Shown: positions 12,187 to 26,455 of the stretch, in pieces
Numbering within the stretch: the first letter of the stretch is position 1
Layout of the letters: the number at the start of each line of letters is the position of its first letter
Source: Sweltsa coloradensis
Lineage: Eukaryota; Arthropoda; Insecta; Plecoptera; Chloroperlidae
DNA length: 64,000 nt
Direction: 5' to 3'
NCBI GenBank assembly: GCA_024449915.1
Contig: JAMZAV010000895.1
Coordinates: 158,243-222,242, forward strand
The notes under the pieces: generated by a model
Database searches by the model: none
The model's input: only the letters and a program-made list of their open reading frames with translations
What the model was told of the DNA's origin: nothing
Program-made: the position numbers and the translations under genes

Positions 12187-13475
12187 TTGTCTGGACCGGC
12201 ACCTCCACCAAAAAATATATTAATCTTAGCCGGCCCCTCCTTTTGCTCTCCCCAAGGTAATTTTTGTTGCCGTAAATCGAGCACCTATTTTTATCTATCG
12301 GGTCGCGGTCCAAATACCCGACCCAATTCGAAATTTTGGGTAAACGCGCACACTACTAATTTTATCCAAAATATTCAAGTTGTTTTAAGTATACTGCTGA
12401 CGGGTGAATTAAATTTAAGTGGTAATAAAAGCATAATTAGTTCTCGTCTAAAACTTGCAGATTGTAAGTAGTGTTGTGAAAAGCGGGGTTTAACGTTGTT
12501 AGCTAAAACATTATACATAGGAGATGAGAATGAACTGCAGCTAACGTACAAGCAAGTATACGGCCTGGCTTATGTTTCTGAAAACTACATAGTTTATTTA
12601 AGACGAATAGAAGCTACGCGAAGTTAAAACATATTAACTTACACAGATTACACTCAAGAATAGTTTATATCAAAAAATATTTTTTTCGTTTTCAGGGGAT
12701 TTTTTCTTTCCCATCAATAATGGTCAGCCGAAATCTCTTTCCCCTCGCCCTTACATCCCCATAAATTAAGCCAGCCCCCCACCCTCCCCGCCCCCAGCAA
12801 CCGCGTTCCAACACGAAATCCCTTTGTTTTCTCTCTGAAACTTTTTTATACGTATTTTGATTTTTATTACTATTTATTACGCCCATTATCGTTGAGTGTG
12901 GAGATCTCCGATATAGTCGGCTGTGGGGAGTGCGAAAGATAAGGGGAAATTGTTATCAAGTGGTCACTTTTTCGTGTGAGAAAGCAATCGTTTCACAACT
13001 AAGGGTGTGCTGTGATTTGTTGTCCATGGTTTAGATATTGTAGTTTCTTATAAGAGTTAATTTTGGTTGCAACCCTTTACCATTTATGTTATTACTAGGA
13101 TGTTTTTTTCACTACTTATCAAAATTCAGAATTTATACAATGATTAAAATACTTGGACTTCTAATCAAAATGTAGCTTATGCTCGTTATTTCGTTTCTGG
13201 TCGGGTATTTGGGGGACGACCCGATAGTCAAAAAAGACACCCGATTTACGTGTAATAAGAAATATAATTTTGGGGAAATTGAGGGGCCGGTCCAGACTTA
13301 AATAGGCCTACCTAATTGGTGGAGGTGCCGGTCCAGGATTTCCATACTTAATTGGTGGAGGTGGCGGTCCAGGATTTACATACTTAATTGGTGGCGGTGC
13401 TGGTCCAGGATTTACATACTTAATTGGTGGAGGTGCCGGTCCAGGCAATTTTTTATTTATCGCCTATATATATAC
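12187..13475. mobile_element. Unclassified inverted-repeat element with GGTGGAGGTGCCGG core
   Basis: Left (12191-12210) and right (13427-13445) ends carry the same motif in opposite orientation: CTGGACCGGCACCTCCACCA against TGGTGGAGGTGCCGGTCCAG. Two further inner blocks are also mirrored. CCGGCCCCTCC near 12231 pairs with GAGGGGCCGG near 13281. GGTCCAAATACCCGACCC near 12308 pairs with the CGGGTATTTGGGGGACGACC block near 13202. So the inverted symmetry spans well over 100 bp on each side. No transposase frame and no clear target duplication were seen. Sequence similarity to other copies continues outward past the core (AC-A-rich, then AATTTAT), so the true ends may lie outside 12187-13475. Confidence 0.6.
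13313..13446 (+). repeat. 36-37 bp tandem repeat, 4 copies
   Basis: Units start at 13313, 13350, 13386 and 13422. Each is AATTGGTGGAGGTGCCGGTC followed by CAGGATTTACATACTT with one to three substitutions. The array lies at the right end of the inverted-repeat element and multiplies its terminal core. Confidence 0.85.
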
Positions 13476-13479
13476 AAAA

Positions 13480-16479
13480 TGCCATTAAATGATAATCCAA
13501 AATCGAGTAGAGAAATTTATTATGTAAGATTCAACTCCAGTAAAATACATTATCCATTAAACATGTAATATGATAACGATTGTCGTTTCTCTACCCGATT
13601 CGACGAAGTTCGACTACGAATTCATAAATGATTGTTGTTTTTTTTATCACGTACTAATTAATACAATAAATCACTACCGAGTTAAGTCAAGACTAAGAAA
13701 ATAATCAATAATCACCTCGTGTAAACTGTTCATGAAATAGTGAGTATAAGCCGCTTAGGAAGTTAATAAATTTAATACATTCAAATACTATTTTGACTTG
13801 GAAATCATTGTTTTGATGTCGCTTTTCAGCAAGTCCTAGACAAATATTGCATTTCGCCCTGTAAAAAACTTCATGATACTTTTAGTTATAAACTTATGAA
13901 CAATATATATAAACTTATTTATTAAACATCGGTTAAAAATGATTTTAGGTTATTGTTTCATTATGAATCATATACAGTCTAGTATAATGTTTGTTTATAT
14001 TTAGCTTACAGAGATTTCTAAAAATATTCATAGATTATAAATAACATTGAATAAAAGCATTTTATCAATCTGATTGTCTGACAACCCTAATGAAGAACAC
14101 CAATCATTAATAATTGCTACACTTAAGTTTCAAATAGTTTAAAATGTTATTGAAGACAAGCAACAGGGTGTTTTGTAGTGTACTTAGAATACTAAATGCT
14201 TGCAAATATATATGATTTAGAAATTGGCGTAATAGTTTGGTTCAAATCTAAGTTACACTTTTGGTGATAATGTGAAAAAAATCGCAAAACGGCTAAAAGT
14301 GCGTTAAAACATTGAAAATTTCACTTGCTCGTGGTGAATTGCTTCCTTCCTCTCTTCTGTAATGTAATGCTTGCTCAAGTCAGCAGAATATCTTCGTAGC
14401 CACACATCACCACGGCGTCACATGAGTGACAGCGCTCTGGAGGCCTTGCGAGTCTGCCAACAAGCTTTTTACAACCTCAATGATGTAGTAAACTTTCCGA
14501 AACTCTCTGCCGTACGTGTAAACTGAAGCACTGAGAAGAAACTACACGAGAAACCAACGGGAGCTGCCAATACATGTTAACCTTCGACTCTTCGGTAGAC
14601 GGGGTAGGGAGCTTTCAACAACGAAGCGAGTTTATGTAAATAAGACTAAATTTTTGTAGGGAGATCCTTGATTAATGTGGGTTTTGATTTATTACACTCT
14701 TTAACAATGCTTCATGTTAATTTATAAATTAGAATCTTTTCAACTGCTTATCATTTGTCATTGCGATAGCTAATTCTAGACGCAAGGCATTACAAAGATT
14801 GTGACATTCGTTACGGAATGCCATATTGACCACATAGCATTCAGATCTCTATTTATACCGTTTAATTCTCAATGTTAAACGATAATATACTAATAATAAA
14901 CCGGTTAATGTAGGGCTACACGTGTAAGGGAAAAGCATCTATTATTCTAGCTCATTATTGATTTGATTTGTTCTCCTTCGGAAATCTGCTTCACCGAAGA
15001 TTTTCAGATCTCGACATGAGCAAGTGCGCTTTGGGCACCTGGTTTTCAGTTGGACTGTCAAAAATAGTGAATCGCCTATTGCTGTGTATGGCAGCATAGT
15101 CTTTCATAGTTGTGGTTGATTTTTCTTTTCCATACGAGCAACTCACTTATTCTATGTAACAAATTGTTATGTCATACAATCTTAGTTTTGTAATGAAATA
15201 TGTTGTCGAATCTTATGACAGCCTAGGATGGTTTTTTGGTCTCGTTCATTGAAAATAACAATTTATTTTGAGTACGAAGAACTAATTGACTTTTAAGGTT
15301 TTCCGCAAAGGTGCATTGAGAGAATGCTTGTACTGAATGCCAAATTAAGTCTTAAAACTTATTTTTTCCACTTAACAAATTAATTTCGAATGGTCTTCAT
15401 TACTACGTTATTACGGAACGAAAAACAATTATTGTTTACGTACAATTTTAACTAATTGATCTTCCGTTAAAATATAGCCCTATGTTGACTAAATGCTTTA
15501 AGGGAAACCTTACTACTATGTACATTGATTTGTTTGGCTATTTTGGTCAGTGCTTATTGTTAACCAGACGATGAAATCGATCTCAAACGTATTTTCTTTT
15601 AACTAAGCTAATTGAGATTAATTAGTGAGAAAAGGGAAATGCGGTTCATTAGTGGCAGAGATGAGGTGAAATGAAGCTGCTACTAAACTGTCCAACGCGG
15701 AGTCCTGCCGTTCACAATGTCGTGAGTAGATGCGTCTGAAGCGACAATAATCTCCTCGAAGATTAGAGAACTTGCCACTCAAGAAGTTAATATTCCAAAT
15801 GTAGATAATAAGTATGGAAATTTCAACGGACGACATTTTGAATGAACTTTCAAATTATGACCAATTAATTTCACCAAAATTAAAGAGAGAAATTATTCTT
15901 TTGCTAAAACTATGCGGAATTGTAATTAATCAGCGTTATTAAGTCTTAATTCTCAATCTAAAAGTTTAAAGCTCCAGAATTTTCAATTAAAGAAGTTACA
16001 ACAATAGAAGCTCTAAGAGTAAAAATGATTAAAGTTCAATCGTAGTCGTCGACGCCTCGGTTGCTTTTGGGAACGCCAGGTGCAATTCAAATGTCAAACT
16101 GCTGGAATGTAAGAATCGCTTCAATTTCTACTTCCGTAAATCAAGCTTTTTAATCTCAAAGCGAGGGGACAACAATAGTTGACATATAACAATAACACAA
16201 CTTCAAACAAGAACTTTTCCACTCCGTCGCGCATTCGTCTAAGAAGAAGGCTTCGGGTTGTAAAATGAAATGTGTATTTGTAAAGAGAAAATTTATCAGG
16301 GCAATGCAATTTCGTTTTATTACAGAAGTGTTCGTATATAACATGATATTAAAACCGAACACAATAAAACTGAGTCATGTTTACTATGAAACAAACCGAC
16401 TTATTCGTACGCTTGCCCGCTGTAGATTACAGGACACCATGTAAATGTTGTTGTTTATTTCTAAATAATTAGAACTCCT
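13480..16479. other. Non-coding stretch, nothing recognised
   Basis: AT-rich, no coding signal or repeat structure that I can support. 14380-14620 is moderately GC-rich but lacks a spliced or long open frame. Confidence 0.4.
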
Positions 16480-16483
16480 GGTG

Positions 16484-16512
16484 ACCCGGCGCCTCCACCA
16501 AACGAGCTCTGA
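16484..16512 (-). repeat. Fragment of the GGTGGAGG repeat family
   Basis: The minus strand reads TTTGGTGGAGGCGCCGGGTC. This is closest to the sub-type at 26.5 kb, which has GGGT after the core. Only about 25 bp are convincing. Confidence 0.45.
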
Positions 16513-19045
16513 ACATTGTAGCTCGCTCCAATCTTGAGTTCCTACTCCCTTAACCGTGCTGGTTTAGCGCATTCATGGCATTATACACAGTTTTTATCAC
16601 TTTTTTCTTTGAATTTTGTAAAGTTTACATTGTAATTAAAATAGTGTAATTAATAATAGGAAATATAATTAAATTTATTATTATGATCATAATGGATTTG
16701 AACTTTGCATTGGCACAAACTGGTAAAGTTTTTTTATCTTTTTTTTAATGTGCTTGACCCATTCAGCCAGACCACATAAACTCATCTCATATCGAAACAT
16801 TACTGCTACTAATATGCCTGGAGTGTTTATGTGGCTTTCAAGCACACGTGACCTCAATCTTTTGTTTACTTTAGACGTTTGAAATATAGGCAAGCATACC
16901 TGACACAAATTTTTTCTTATTGAATTGTAACAGTTATTTTTGAAAACATAATATAAAAGATATATTTGTATTTATTGACGCGCGAAGCAGGGAAGTGTTC
17001 AACAGCAAAATTTTAAAATCATTATCTAATAATTCACCCACTATAGACTTTTATTGAAATTGATTTTGTGACTAAAAGCACAAGTTCCTCATTAAAAATT
17101 AGAATATTTTGCAATTCCAAATGCATATTTGCATCACTTTTCGGCTGTCCATCCGTGCGTTTGTCATTTCTCTTATAAGTACGTTGATTATTCTCTCCCA
17201 GTTGTAAGTTTTTATATTAAATTTAACAATTATTGATTTGCCAGTAACACAAGAAGATGAGAACCGTTAGAAACTTCTTCAATAAGAGTGGCCCATTATC
17301 TTGGTAAAACATTAATGTGTTCTGTTATCTTTGTATCAAAGTGTATACACACAGTTTATATTATTAACATATATAATATAAAAATATTAAGTATTATTTT
17401 GGCAGACTAGATATCCTGGTGTTATTGCTCCCTTTGTTTAGTCAGCGAAATGCACATCGGTGCGCAAATGCAAGGGCAATATTTTTAATAGTAGAAATTG
17501 TCTTTATGCTTCACGATGATGTATTCCTGAATGGTGATGTTATTGATTATCGTCTCTAAGGTCTGACCTCAGCTGTGAAGTGTGTTATCTACACGGTACG
17601 TCACATGTGTCACTATTATAATGCGCTCTTAACCACGGGGATGTACATGATGCGATGCTTGATGTTGCTGCGATGTTTAAAACGCAAGCCCGCGTGTCAA
17701 GATTCATTATTATTGATTTCACTACCATATAATCCCTGCTATTTTAAGAGAGAACCTTGATGGAAAGCTGAAATAAAAAGTCTAGGGATTTTAAAGTAGT
17801 TAGTGGTAAAATTTATTTTCCCTTTTTGGGCACTTAGCGTTTTCCGTTCACGGCTTCCGAAAGACTGTCACTTCTTGCTAGTCAAATATAATCTTTCTCG
17901 TTATACGCATGGCTGAATTTCCATTTTACAACACTTAAAATATGATGGACTCGTTGTAAAGAGTAATCAAAGAATAAACTTTGTATTTGTGAGGTACTTA
18001 CTGACTATTTTGCTGTTCAGAGTCTTCAAGTAAACTGGGTTAATACCAAGACAAGTGTTATTATTATTACAAGGTACCTCACGTAGCGAGACTGTGAATT
18101 ATTTTCTTATGACAACCACTCAAAGATGCGTTTTTAACTGAGAAGTTTAAAAGTATGTTCAATAAGAATGTCATAACTTGAAAAGAAATTTAAATTAGAT
18201 TCTTAAAATTACATTTTACACGAAGTAAACAGGATATTAAACTCAATTCCAATCTTCGCTGTTAGCAAGTTGTTCTTTTTAATTCAAAACTACTCAAGTC
18301 AACATTTACTTGCTTTAATTAAATTTTTTAAATTTTGTTATTTTAATAAAAAATTCCTGAAACATTAATTCTCATCCAATGCAGATAAATGTACAAGTAA
18401 TAATATCTTATGTGTAATGGAAGATACAACAAGTTGTAAAGGTTTTGAAACTAAAATACTATTATTGAATCAGTCTTACATAAAGTATGAGAATATCCAG
18501 TATGTTGTGCCTTCCATCTCTTCATGAAACTGTGTTGTATTTGCATTGAGCTATTCGAAAATAAAAGCCAAAATTGTGATATCTGCCAGTAGTGAAACAA
18601 GTAGAAATTTGTCATGCCAGTAACTATTGTGCTCGCTCAGGTTTCAATTTGTTAGTTTATCTTACCTAAACTGTTCTGAATTGTAACTCCATCTCTATTT
18701 TCTCATGTCCGGCCTAATTATCAAAACAATTAAATTTGTTTTGTTTGGTTTGGTTTTCGTTGTCAACACTCGAGGAATAATCTGATAAGAGTTCACATGC
18801 CAGGCGAGATGATTGCTTCTAGTTTCGCCTCGCGTTGCAACCCTGAATTCAGACTAGACGTTGCAACCCTGTATTCAGACTATAGATATGTTCGCGTTGC
18901 AACTGCATCTTGAAGTAAATAAGAATTTCTAAATTAAATGATGTTATTACAACTAGGAAAACGCTTAAGTCCCGCCGCGTTGTTGGATGAGCGTAATTGG
19001 TGAATTGAGCTGCCATGTGTTTTGCGGATTTTCTGTTGTTCTGTG
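16513..19045. other. Non-coding stretch with a short direct repeat
   Basis: 18835-18887 holds two copies of a 26-bp unit, CGTTGCAACCCTGAATTCAG and variant. A third half copy is at about 18893. Nothing else recognised. Confidence 0.4.
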
Positions 19046-19049
19046 AAAA

Positions 19050-19490
19050 AATCAGAACTTTGTTGAAATTTTTTTAAAATTAAATCAAATTAAATAAAAA
19101 ATTAACTTTTTTTTAATTAATCGTAATTTTAAAAAAGGAAAAAATCGTAATATTGAAATTTTCATAAGAAATAATTATTCGATTACGCACAAATTTTACA
19201 CGAATATATTAATTCTTAAAATTAAGGTTCTGTGAAAAAATCATTATAATCGGATAAAGCATGTAGGGGTTATAAGCCGAAGAAATTTTAAAAAATCGTG
19301 AAAAAAATAAAATTGCGATTTTCATGAGAAACAATTTTTCGATTACGCTCAAAAACGTGGCAGTTCTTAGTTCAGAGATTTCGAAGGCCTCCATAAAATT
19401 TCATCGCAATCGGAGTATCGGTTTAGCCGGAATCGTGTTAACAGACAGACAAAAATACAGAGAAAAAAAAAAAAAAAAACATTCCGGATT
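19050..19490 (+). repeat. Old interspersed repeat with two related modules and a poly-A end
   Basis: A block with TTCTGTGAAAAAATC, an AT-rich stretch, and a 'tttcat(a/g)agaaa...tcgattacgc' module occurs twice (about 19037-19195 and 19231-19352). It is followed by AAATTTCATCGCAATCGGAG, an ACAGACAGACAAAA tract and an A18 run (19462-19480). The order 'aaatttcat...atcgg...cagacagac' is a common 3' end of insect interspersed repeats. I cannot assign the family. Confidence 0.5.
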
Positions 19491-19494
19491 TTTT

Positions 19495-22400
19495 TCTCCA
19501 GTGTAGTGAAATGGAATCTTCGCTTCGCTCGCTACGCTCGCTACGCTCATCCAATAATTGTCAGTTGAAAGCAATTAACATACATGTTCGTGCGTTTGGG
19601 ACATTAACGGGAATTTTTAAAGGAACATTTGCATGTTGTAACGAAAACTACAAAACCCAATTCAAAGGTGACATTATCATGAAACAAGAAACATGGCCAA
19701 CTTGTATTTATTTCTCGAAAAAAAAAACGATAAGGATATGATCAGTGAGTGTAAATGGTTATGGGACGATGATAAAATAACAGAAGGTAAAAATGATTGT
19801 AAAGGTTACTGAAAATGGGTGTTAAATTGTCATATAATGTAATATATCTTCTAATGTGTGTGATATCTTATATGTCCAGAGAATGTCGGAAAGTAAAAAA
19901 TGTAAAATGTAAATTGTTAAAATGTTACAAAGAACAAGAAAAAGTTTAAAAAAAAAATTAGTTTCAATATCAACAATCTGAGCTTTAATCATATGTAAAT
20001 TTAGTTTATCGCAATTTCTGACAGAAACAACAAAGTATGACAATTATTTGAGGTTTGTTGTGTATCGAAATATTAGATCATTGGTACAAATTATTAATGA
20101 TTATTGCACATTATAAAAATAAAATATGATAAATAATCAATTTTTAATACTGTTGTCGGCAAATTTATTCAACTGGACACATAACTTTGTGATCCACTTT
20201 CTCTTAATCAATGAAGAAAAACTACTCAAATAAACGTCATCGTATTTTGTAATTGGAACGTATTTTGCGTAATGCCGTTGATGGTGAATCTGTATAGAAG
20301 ATACGGACTTGGGAATTAGCCCAGCGAGCAAGGCTTACAATTCGACGATTTCAAAAGGAATACTTAAATTGGTGCTCCTGTGTAGTTCATAATGGACGGA
20401 TAATTTTTAATATCCGTTCTATACTTGAAATACACGTATCAATGTGATTTTCACTTTTTAAATCCCCTGCTTTCGAATATATATTCATTGTCATAAACGC
20501 TTTATTCCATCCAATTCCCACTAACCCGTGGAAATTTTAAATGGATATAGCATGCTGTGTAATGTTGTTATTCGGTTTGATTGTAGTAGGTAGGCGGTAA
20601 TCACTTTACTGGGCTCAATCTCGGAACAAGTTCTACCAACGTGAACATACAACGTAATAATCCAATCCAGCCAAGCCTAGGAGGAGCCAGAACATATGTA
20701 CAGCATTGTGTGCGAGGGCTTATTTTAATCATAACGCTTGCTCGCCAGTTAATTTACCCCCCGAGTTACAATACAATTAGCGCAATTTACTCACCCGTGG
20801 TGGAGAATTGGATATTTGAATATTTTTTGTGAAATGTGTATAGTAGGGGGTGCTTTGTATAATCCCGCTATGACCTATTTTCGATCCCGCTACGGCAAAT
20901 CAATCCAGAATAGAAAATGGCTTGTGTGGCAATAATCCTGTCACCATAGAATCCTCAAACAATAGCGGACAACGAACGTCGAGGCATGTGACATCCATAC
21001 ACATAGGCGGACGCGCGCGCACACACGCGCACACACACACGCACACACACACGCGTGATAGATGTACGACCCACATCGACAACAGAACCCAATAACCACG
21101 CGCATTATTCTTTAAAAGGCGAGCCCGGAAAAAAAATACCCGATTGAAACGAGATCCTTAAATCGAAACGGTATCAAATGTTCGAAATGGTTTTGCAGCC
21201 TCAAGCTCAGGCACTGGCACAAATCATCCATCACTCTTACTACCAGGCGCCAACGGGCAATAAATCAATTTGCCAAACGTTCCGGCTACAATAGACCTGA
21301 TTATGATAGAGCGCGGATTCGGACGTCGCTAAAGAAAACATCCTCAATGGCTGGTGCTGGCATGTCGGTGATTCATTTCAGAACACGTCTCTTGTACGAT
21401 GCGAGCTGTTCATATGCAAAAGTGATATTACCATTATATACTTCAACACATTTGTTTGCGAGCGTTTTTATGTGTTTTATGTTGGTGTTCCACTTTTCCA
21501 ATGCCAGCAAAGAAAAATAACAATAAATAACACTTGAAACGTTGACGTTATTCAAAAATGTATTTTCCTTGGGGAATTCTTGTTTTTTTTTTCTCCAAGT
21601 TACTTTTGTTTATCAAGGCTTTACCTATCTACTTAGTTTCCCATATTTTCAGCTTCTCTCTGCTCTGACAGAAAAGCTGAAGTCACTTTAGATTTATCAC
21701 GTTCTCGCAAAAGTTCTCCACCTTGATTTATCTTAGTCGAGGGCTACGTCTAAGCTCTGTGGTCAGTGGTTGCCACCACACGCTCAATATGTAACACGAC
21801 CAGCCAGAGGACCAACTGTAATACCTCTCTATGTGAGCATCTAAACACCTCCGTTCCATCTTCATTGATTTTTATTTTGTTTGCCCGAGAGAGACGGAAG
21901 ACTGTTTTACACTGGCCGCTTTTACCCCCATTTCTCTTCTGGCCAAAGGAAACTATTTTCCTTCACACTCCTCATGAATAGAGGGAGCAGAGGCCAAAGA
22001 CAGTCTTCGCTCTCCGGTTAGATTACCGCCTGGCTGCTGCTTCTGTTTAGTGACTGCTTCTGTTTAGCCCAGCACAATGGCGGACAGATAGAATCATTAT
22101 TCGCAACCACTTCGGCTGATGATAAAAGTGCCGTTAAATTCAGCAAAAGAAAGAAAAACATGAGATCAATTATTTAATGTTGAAGCAGAAATAAAATAAA
22201 AGCAGATGGGGTTGATAGAATTAAAGTCGAGGAAAAGAGAAGGACATTATCGAAGAGAATTAGAGTTTTAGAGAGCAAATTCAAGCTACGAAATTAGTTT
22301 TCTGCCAAGAACTCTGATTTTTTTTTTTGTAAATCTTGCTTTATTTTGTGACATTTAAAAGGAAATTACTTTCATGATTACTGTCGACTGATTGGCTATT

Positions 22401-25070
22401 CAATCTCTCGGCTTGGCGCGGGGGGGGGGGGCGGAAAGAAGGGGAGGAAGACGAGCAAGGAAGCGATGAAGAATCAAATCTGAGCTTATTTTTTCAGCGG
22501 GATGTTTCCAGATTAGCGTTGACATAATTGCGCGTACTAGTTGACGGAGATTTTCCGTAGACAAAGGTCTACTTCACAGAAAGGTCGTTGGCTGGTTCAG
22601 TTCTCGGGGCGAAAATAATTGGATATGTAGGTTTAAGCCTCTTTGTTGAAGCCTGATTGAACCAAGATGAGGCCGGCTTACGCAGTACAGATAAGAGCTT
22701 GTTAGATAGATCACAGAGATGTAGCACACTCAGGTAAGACCCTTGAAGAACTCGACATCCTCCTTTAAGAAAGAAACCGTTTGTTATGAAGTTCATTTTA
22801 AAAAATCAACTGCATGGAAACATAGTTATTTCTTGGCAAATCTACAAAAAATTCACAGTTTTTTTTTCTTTTTTTTTACATGAGTGTGTAGCGAGTGACC
22901 ACGGTTGACAGTGTACACCTTATTTATTGCTAAACCTCACACTTCCCCTCTTGGCAGCTCCCTAAAGAATGAGTAGTGCACACACTTTGCTCTGAAGCAC
23001 GAACATTTGTTGAACAAAGTACATCGGAGATCAATGATCGAGCCGAAGTCAATGGAGGCGACTTTCTTAATTCAGTTAGGCTTTGATTGATCATAATAAG
23101 TAGACATATTTAAAATATTTCCTGCATGAAGTTGCCGGTTGTTGTACTGGTTTTGGTAATGGCGTTTAATTTGACTACGATGCGACTAAGCAATCAAACA
23201 TGTTATATTTACACAAGACTATTTAAATTGCTGAATATAATAATGTAATTAATAATAATAATTAATAATGAATCGCCAACAATTAATAAAAATAAAAATA
23301 TTGTAAATAGGTTCTTAATCACTTTCAGAAGTTGGCAACAGCATTTAAATGTTCTAGAGCTCTGAATGCACAACTTGCTTTATTGATTGTACAGCCATAA
23401 AATGTTGTTCATTTGATGGGTATTGGCTTCACAATTGTATTATGTTTTCTATTGCATTTGTAAGTTGAAACAAATTAGTCAAGATTAGTTAATGTTGTGC
23501 AGGCAACGTTGAAAATTAACATCACATCTGTTTTCACAGATGTTTTGCTTCGGTTCTCTGTCTGTTTTTGTTGGCATTCCTAGATTAGCAATGAAATGAA
23601 GTATTGTAATAACTTCATTGTACTCGAGTTAAAACATTTCGAGACAATTATGTATCTCTCTTAGAAATGTTGGTAAAACGATATGAAAATAGTAGGGTAG
23701 GGTAAGGGTTAAATTACCCAATCTTTTCCTTTGTTCTGAGTGAAAATAAGACGGAACGGTTCGGTGTGGTGAGCCAACTTGCAAATAACCGGGAGCAGCT
23801 ATAGAAGCTAGGCAGGATAATGAGACATTGACAGAGAGTCGGCAACTGTAGTTTCCGCTTTACAGTTGACAGTCTCTGAGGTTTTCTGTTCACGGCGCTT
23901 GTGGACGTTTAACTAGAATTGAAATGTCATTCACGGGGAGAACGCTATCACTTTCCGCCAAGCCATTTGCTCATTGCCAGGGCCCTTAAAACTTTTACAA
24001 AGCGTTTACATTATAAAACCGTTCGAATGAAAAGTTGTCTTAAACGAGGATAGAAATATGTAGTGCGGGTGAACGGAAGTTTGGTGCCAATGTTGGGTTA
24101 AACCCATAAGCTCAATTTTTTATTTTTGGTTTAATACTTTAAAATGTAACGTCAATGTGTATTTTTTTAATCAAATTTAATGAAGTTTATAAATTAACTA
24201 CATAGAGCGCTTTCAAGTAAATGCCAGGCTAAAAAATACTTAACTACGTGCCAGGATTGTTTACAATTTTATTAGCTAGAGAAAAACACGGAAACAAGTC
24301 TTCGAAGTTAATCTTCATGGAAACTCCGAGACGAAATATACACTAACATAATGTTATATAGTTTGTAAAAAAAGCTCTTCATTAAACACGTGTTTTGTTT
24401 TTTAATCAAAATTTTCCTATCTATGTGTTACTAAGCAATGAACGGTACAACACATGTTGAATGAATTTTAAACAACACCAGTTTTTTTTTAAGCAAAATA
24501 AATGTAGTGTGTAATAAACTCAAAATAAAGAATCAGTTTTTGTAATTTTTATATATGTTATGTGTGATTGTTGATAGGTTATAAAACAGTAAATTAAATA
24601 ATGATAATCCACGTAATTTTAATTATTTCATTTCAAATCATCTGTATTCATTAATATTTTCCTAGCGGGTATTTTAACAGGGTCCACACATTGGTCATCG
24701 ACTACGCACTTGAGTACTTAACGGTTAAGCATCATAAACTTACTAAACGCAACATTATATTATAATATGAAGGTTACTATCTACGATATGTGACATTTGT
24801 AATCTTGGGTATTAGAATCAAATATTCAAGATTGTTTATCTCATACTTATAGCTTTTATTTATATTAAAATAATACTTCTTTTTAAAAAAAATTGCCTGA
24901 TCAAAATTATATTTTGGTATACGAGTTTATTTAACTTTTTTATTTGAAATTGTACACAAGTGTTTACATGTATGAATATTATAAAAGTGTTTTTAGGTTA
25001 TTTCACATAATTCACACCGTAGCTAGTGAAGTGAAAACTCAAATTGACTCCACTGGAGAAAAAAGACTTC
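19495..25070. other. Non-coding stretch with simple repeats
   Basis: 21005-21055 is an alternating (CA/CG)n dinucleotide tract. 22418-22431 is a G run. 22029-22070 contains a doubled CTGCTTCTGTTTAG. 22860-22878 is T-rich. No exon, RNA gene or transposon boundary can be supported in this 5.5 kb. The open frames of 60-76 codons show no domain. Confidence 0.4.
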
Positions 25071-25084
25071 GTTGTTTATCATTG

Positions 25085-25160
25085 TTGTTTGTTTGTTTGT
25101 TTGTTTGTTTGTTTGTTTGTTTGTTTGTTTGTTTGTTTGTTTGTATGTTTGTCTGTTTGT
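25085..25160 (+). repeat. (GTTT)n microsatellite
   Basis: About fifteen uninterrupted GTTT units, then four imperfect ones (GTATGTTTGTCTG). The surrounding 129-codon frame, with alternating Leu-Phe-Val-Cys, is produced by the repeat and is not a gene. Confidence 0.95.
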
Positions 25161-25164
25161 CTTG

Positions 25165-26450
25165 CACGTTCTACTTTACTCAAGATCATAGTGGCATTTA
25201 TGTGACCTTAAAAACAAATTCTTTCTTCAATCGTTTGCAAAATAGTGTCTTTCTAATTCGTGCGTATGTCACTCTAAATAAGACAGGCAAGATAAGTTAC
25301 ATTCTCCGGCTGGCATCACCTAGTAACAATTAGGAAGAATCTCTTCCTTGCGTGGGAGATCTAGTCTCATGATAGCGAGCTGCTTCAAGCTCTTCTTCGT
25401 GTGAACTATACAAGAGAAACAGATTCGTGGATCAGAAGAATACGAAGCACTCGTTTGTTGAGGTGGTTTCCGACGGGTTGAGATTGATAAGAACAGCTGT
25501 CGGGTTGATAACTATCTGACGAAGAAGCGTTTTGCACGAAAAATTTGGGTCTTCGCGAAGGAATGTTTCTGAAATCTGAATTAATATTATTATTTATGGT
25601 TCATACTTTGTAGCTTACCCATTTTGAAGTCTTCTAGTTTTAACTGATGGTTTAGAACTAGCCAACAACTTACTTTTTATTTCAAAATATAGTCAAAACT
25701 TTTCTTTTCTATATTTTGTAACTAAAATGTGCCCTCTATTCCTCGTATAATTCTATTTTCAACTTTAAAATGTTAAATTAAAACACCAATCCTGAAAGAA
25801 ATCTACATTATATATTTTTTGTTTTCATCTTATTTCTGACGTGGCCACGATAAGAATCTGTACGTTTAAAATGAGTGGTTCCATTCCATTAGTGGAAAGA
25901 TCGTGCGATCTGATGGAGGAGTGGATATAAGGTGTTTCCCCGTGGATAGACATGTGTGTATCAGGAGAGACTGATGGTGAGATAGTAGGAAGCCAATGAA
26001 GGTTAGGACCGAACAGCCTTGAATTACTCATATGAAGAAACGTGAATGCTGGTTTATGATATATGTTCAACGGAGGGGAGAAGCCAATTGAAAAACATTA
26101 TGTAAGTACCTTCAGGCTTGATATTGACGTGACTATACTATACGATGTGTTTTGTTTATTTATTATAATTCATTGATTATACATTATAATATTAATTAGG
26201 AATATCACAACGAGCAAAGCTCTTGAACACAAAATTATGTACGATATCCCTGAAAATACTAAAATTGATAATAACGATAAGTGACTGATAATCGTGATGC
26301 TAAGACGGTTTATTGTTTCTCCAAGTCATAATTTGGGGATTCTCATTTGTGTGGATTAAAGAATGTGTTGTACCAAGTACGAGTACTGTACAACCAGCGA
26401 AGCGTGTCTACTTCCACAGACTGACCAAGAAGGTTAAATACTAATTAATA
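25165..26450. other. Non-coding stretch, nothing recognised
   Basis: No supported exon, RNA or repeat boundary. Composition is AT-rich throughout. Confidence 0.4.
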
Positions 26451-26455
26451 ATTGG

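Noticed and set aside
24944..25333. 129-codon frame with a Leu-Phe-Val-Cys repeat, membrane-like
   Set aside because: Created by a (GTTT)n microsatellite. The flanks have no domain or splice sites.
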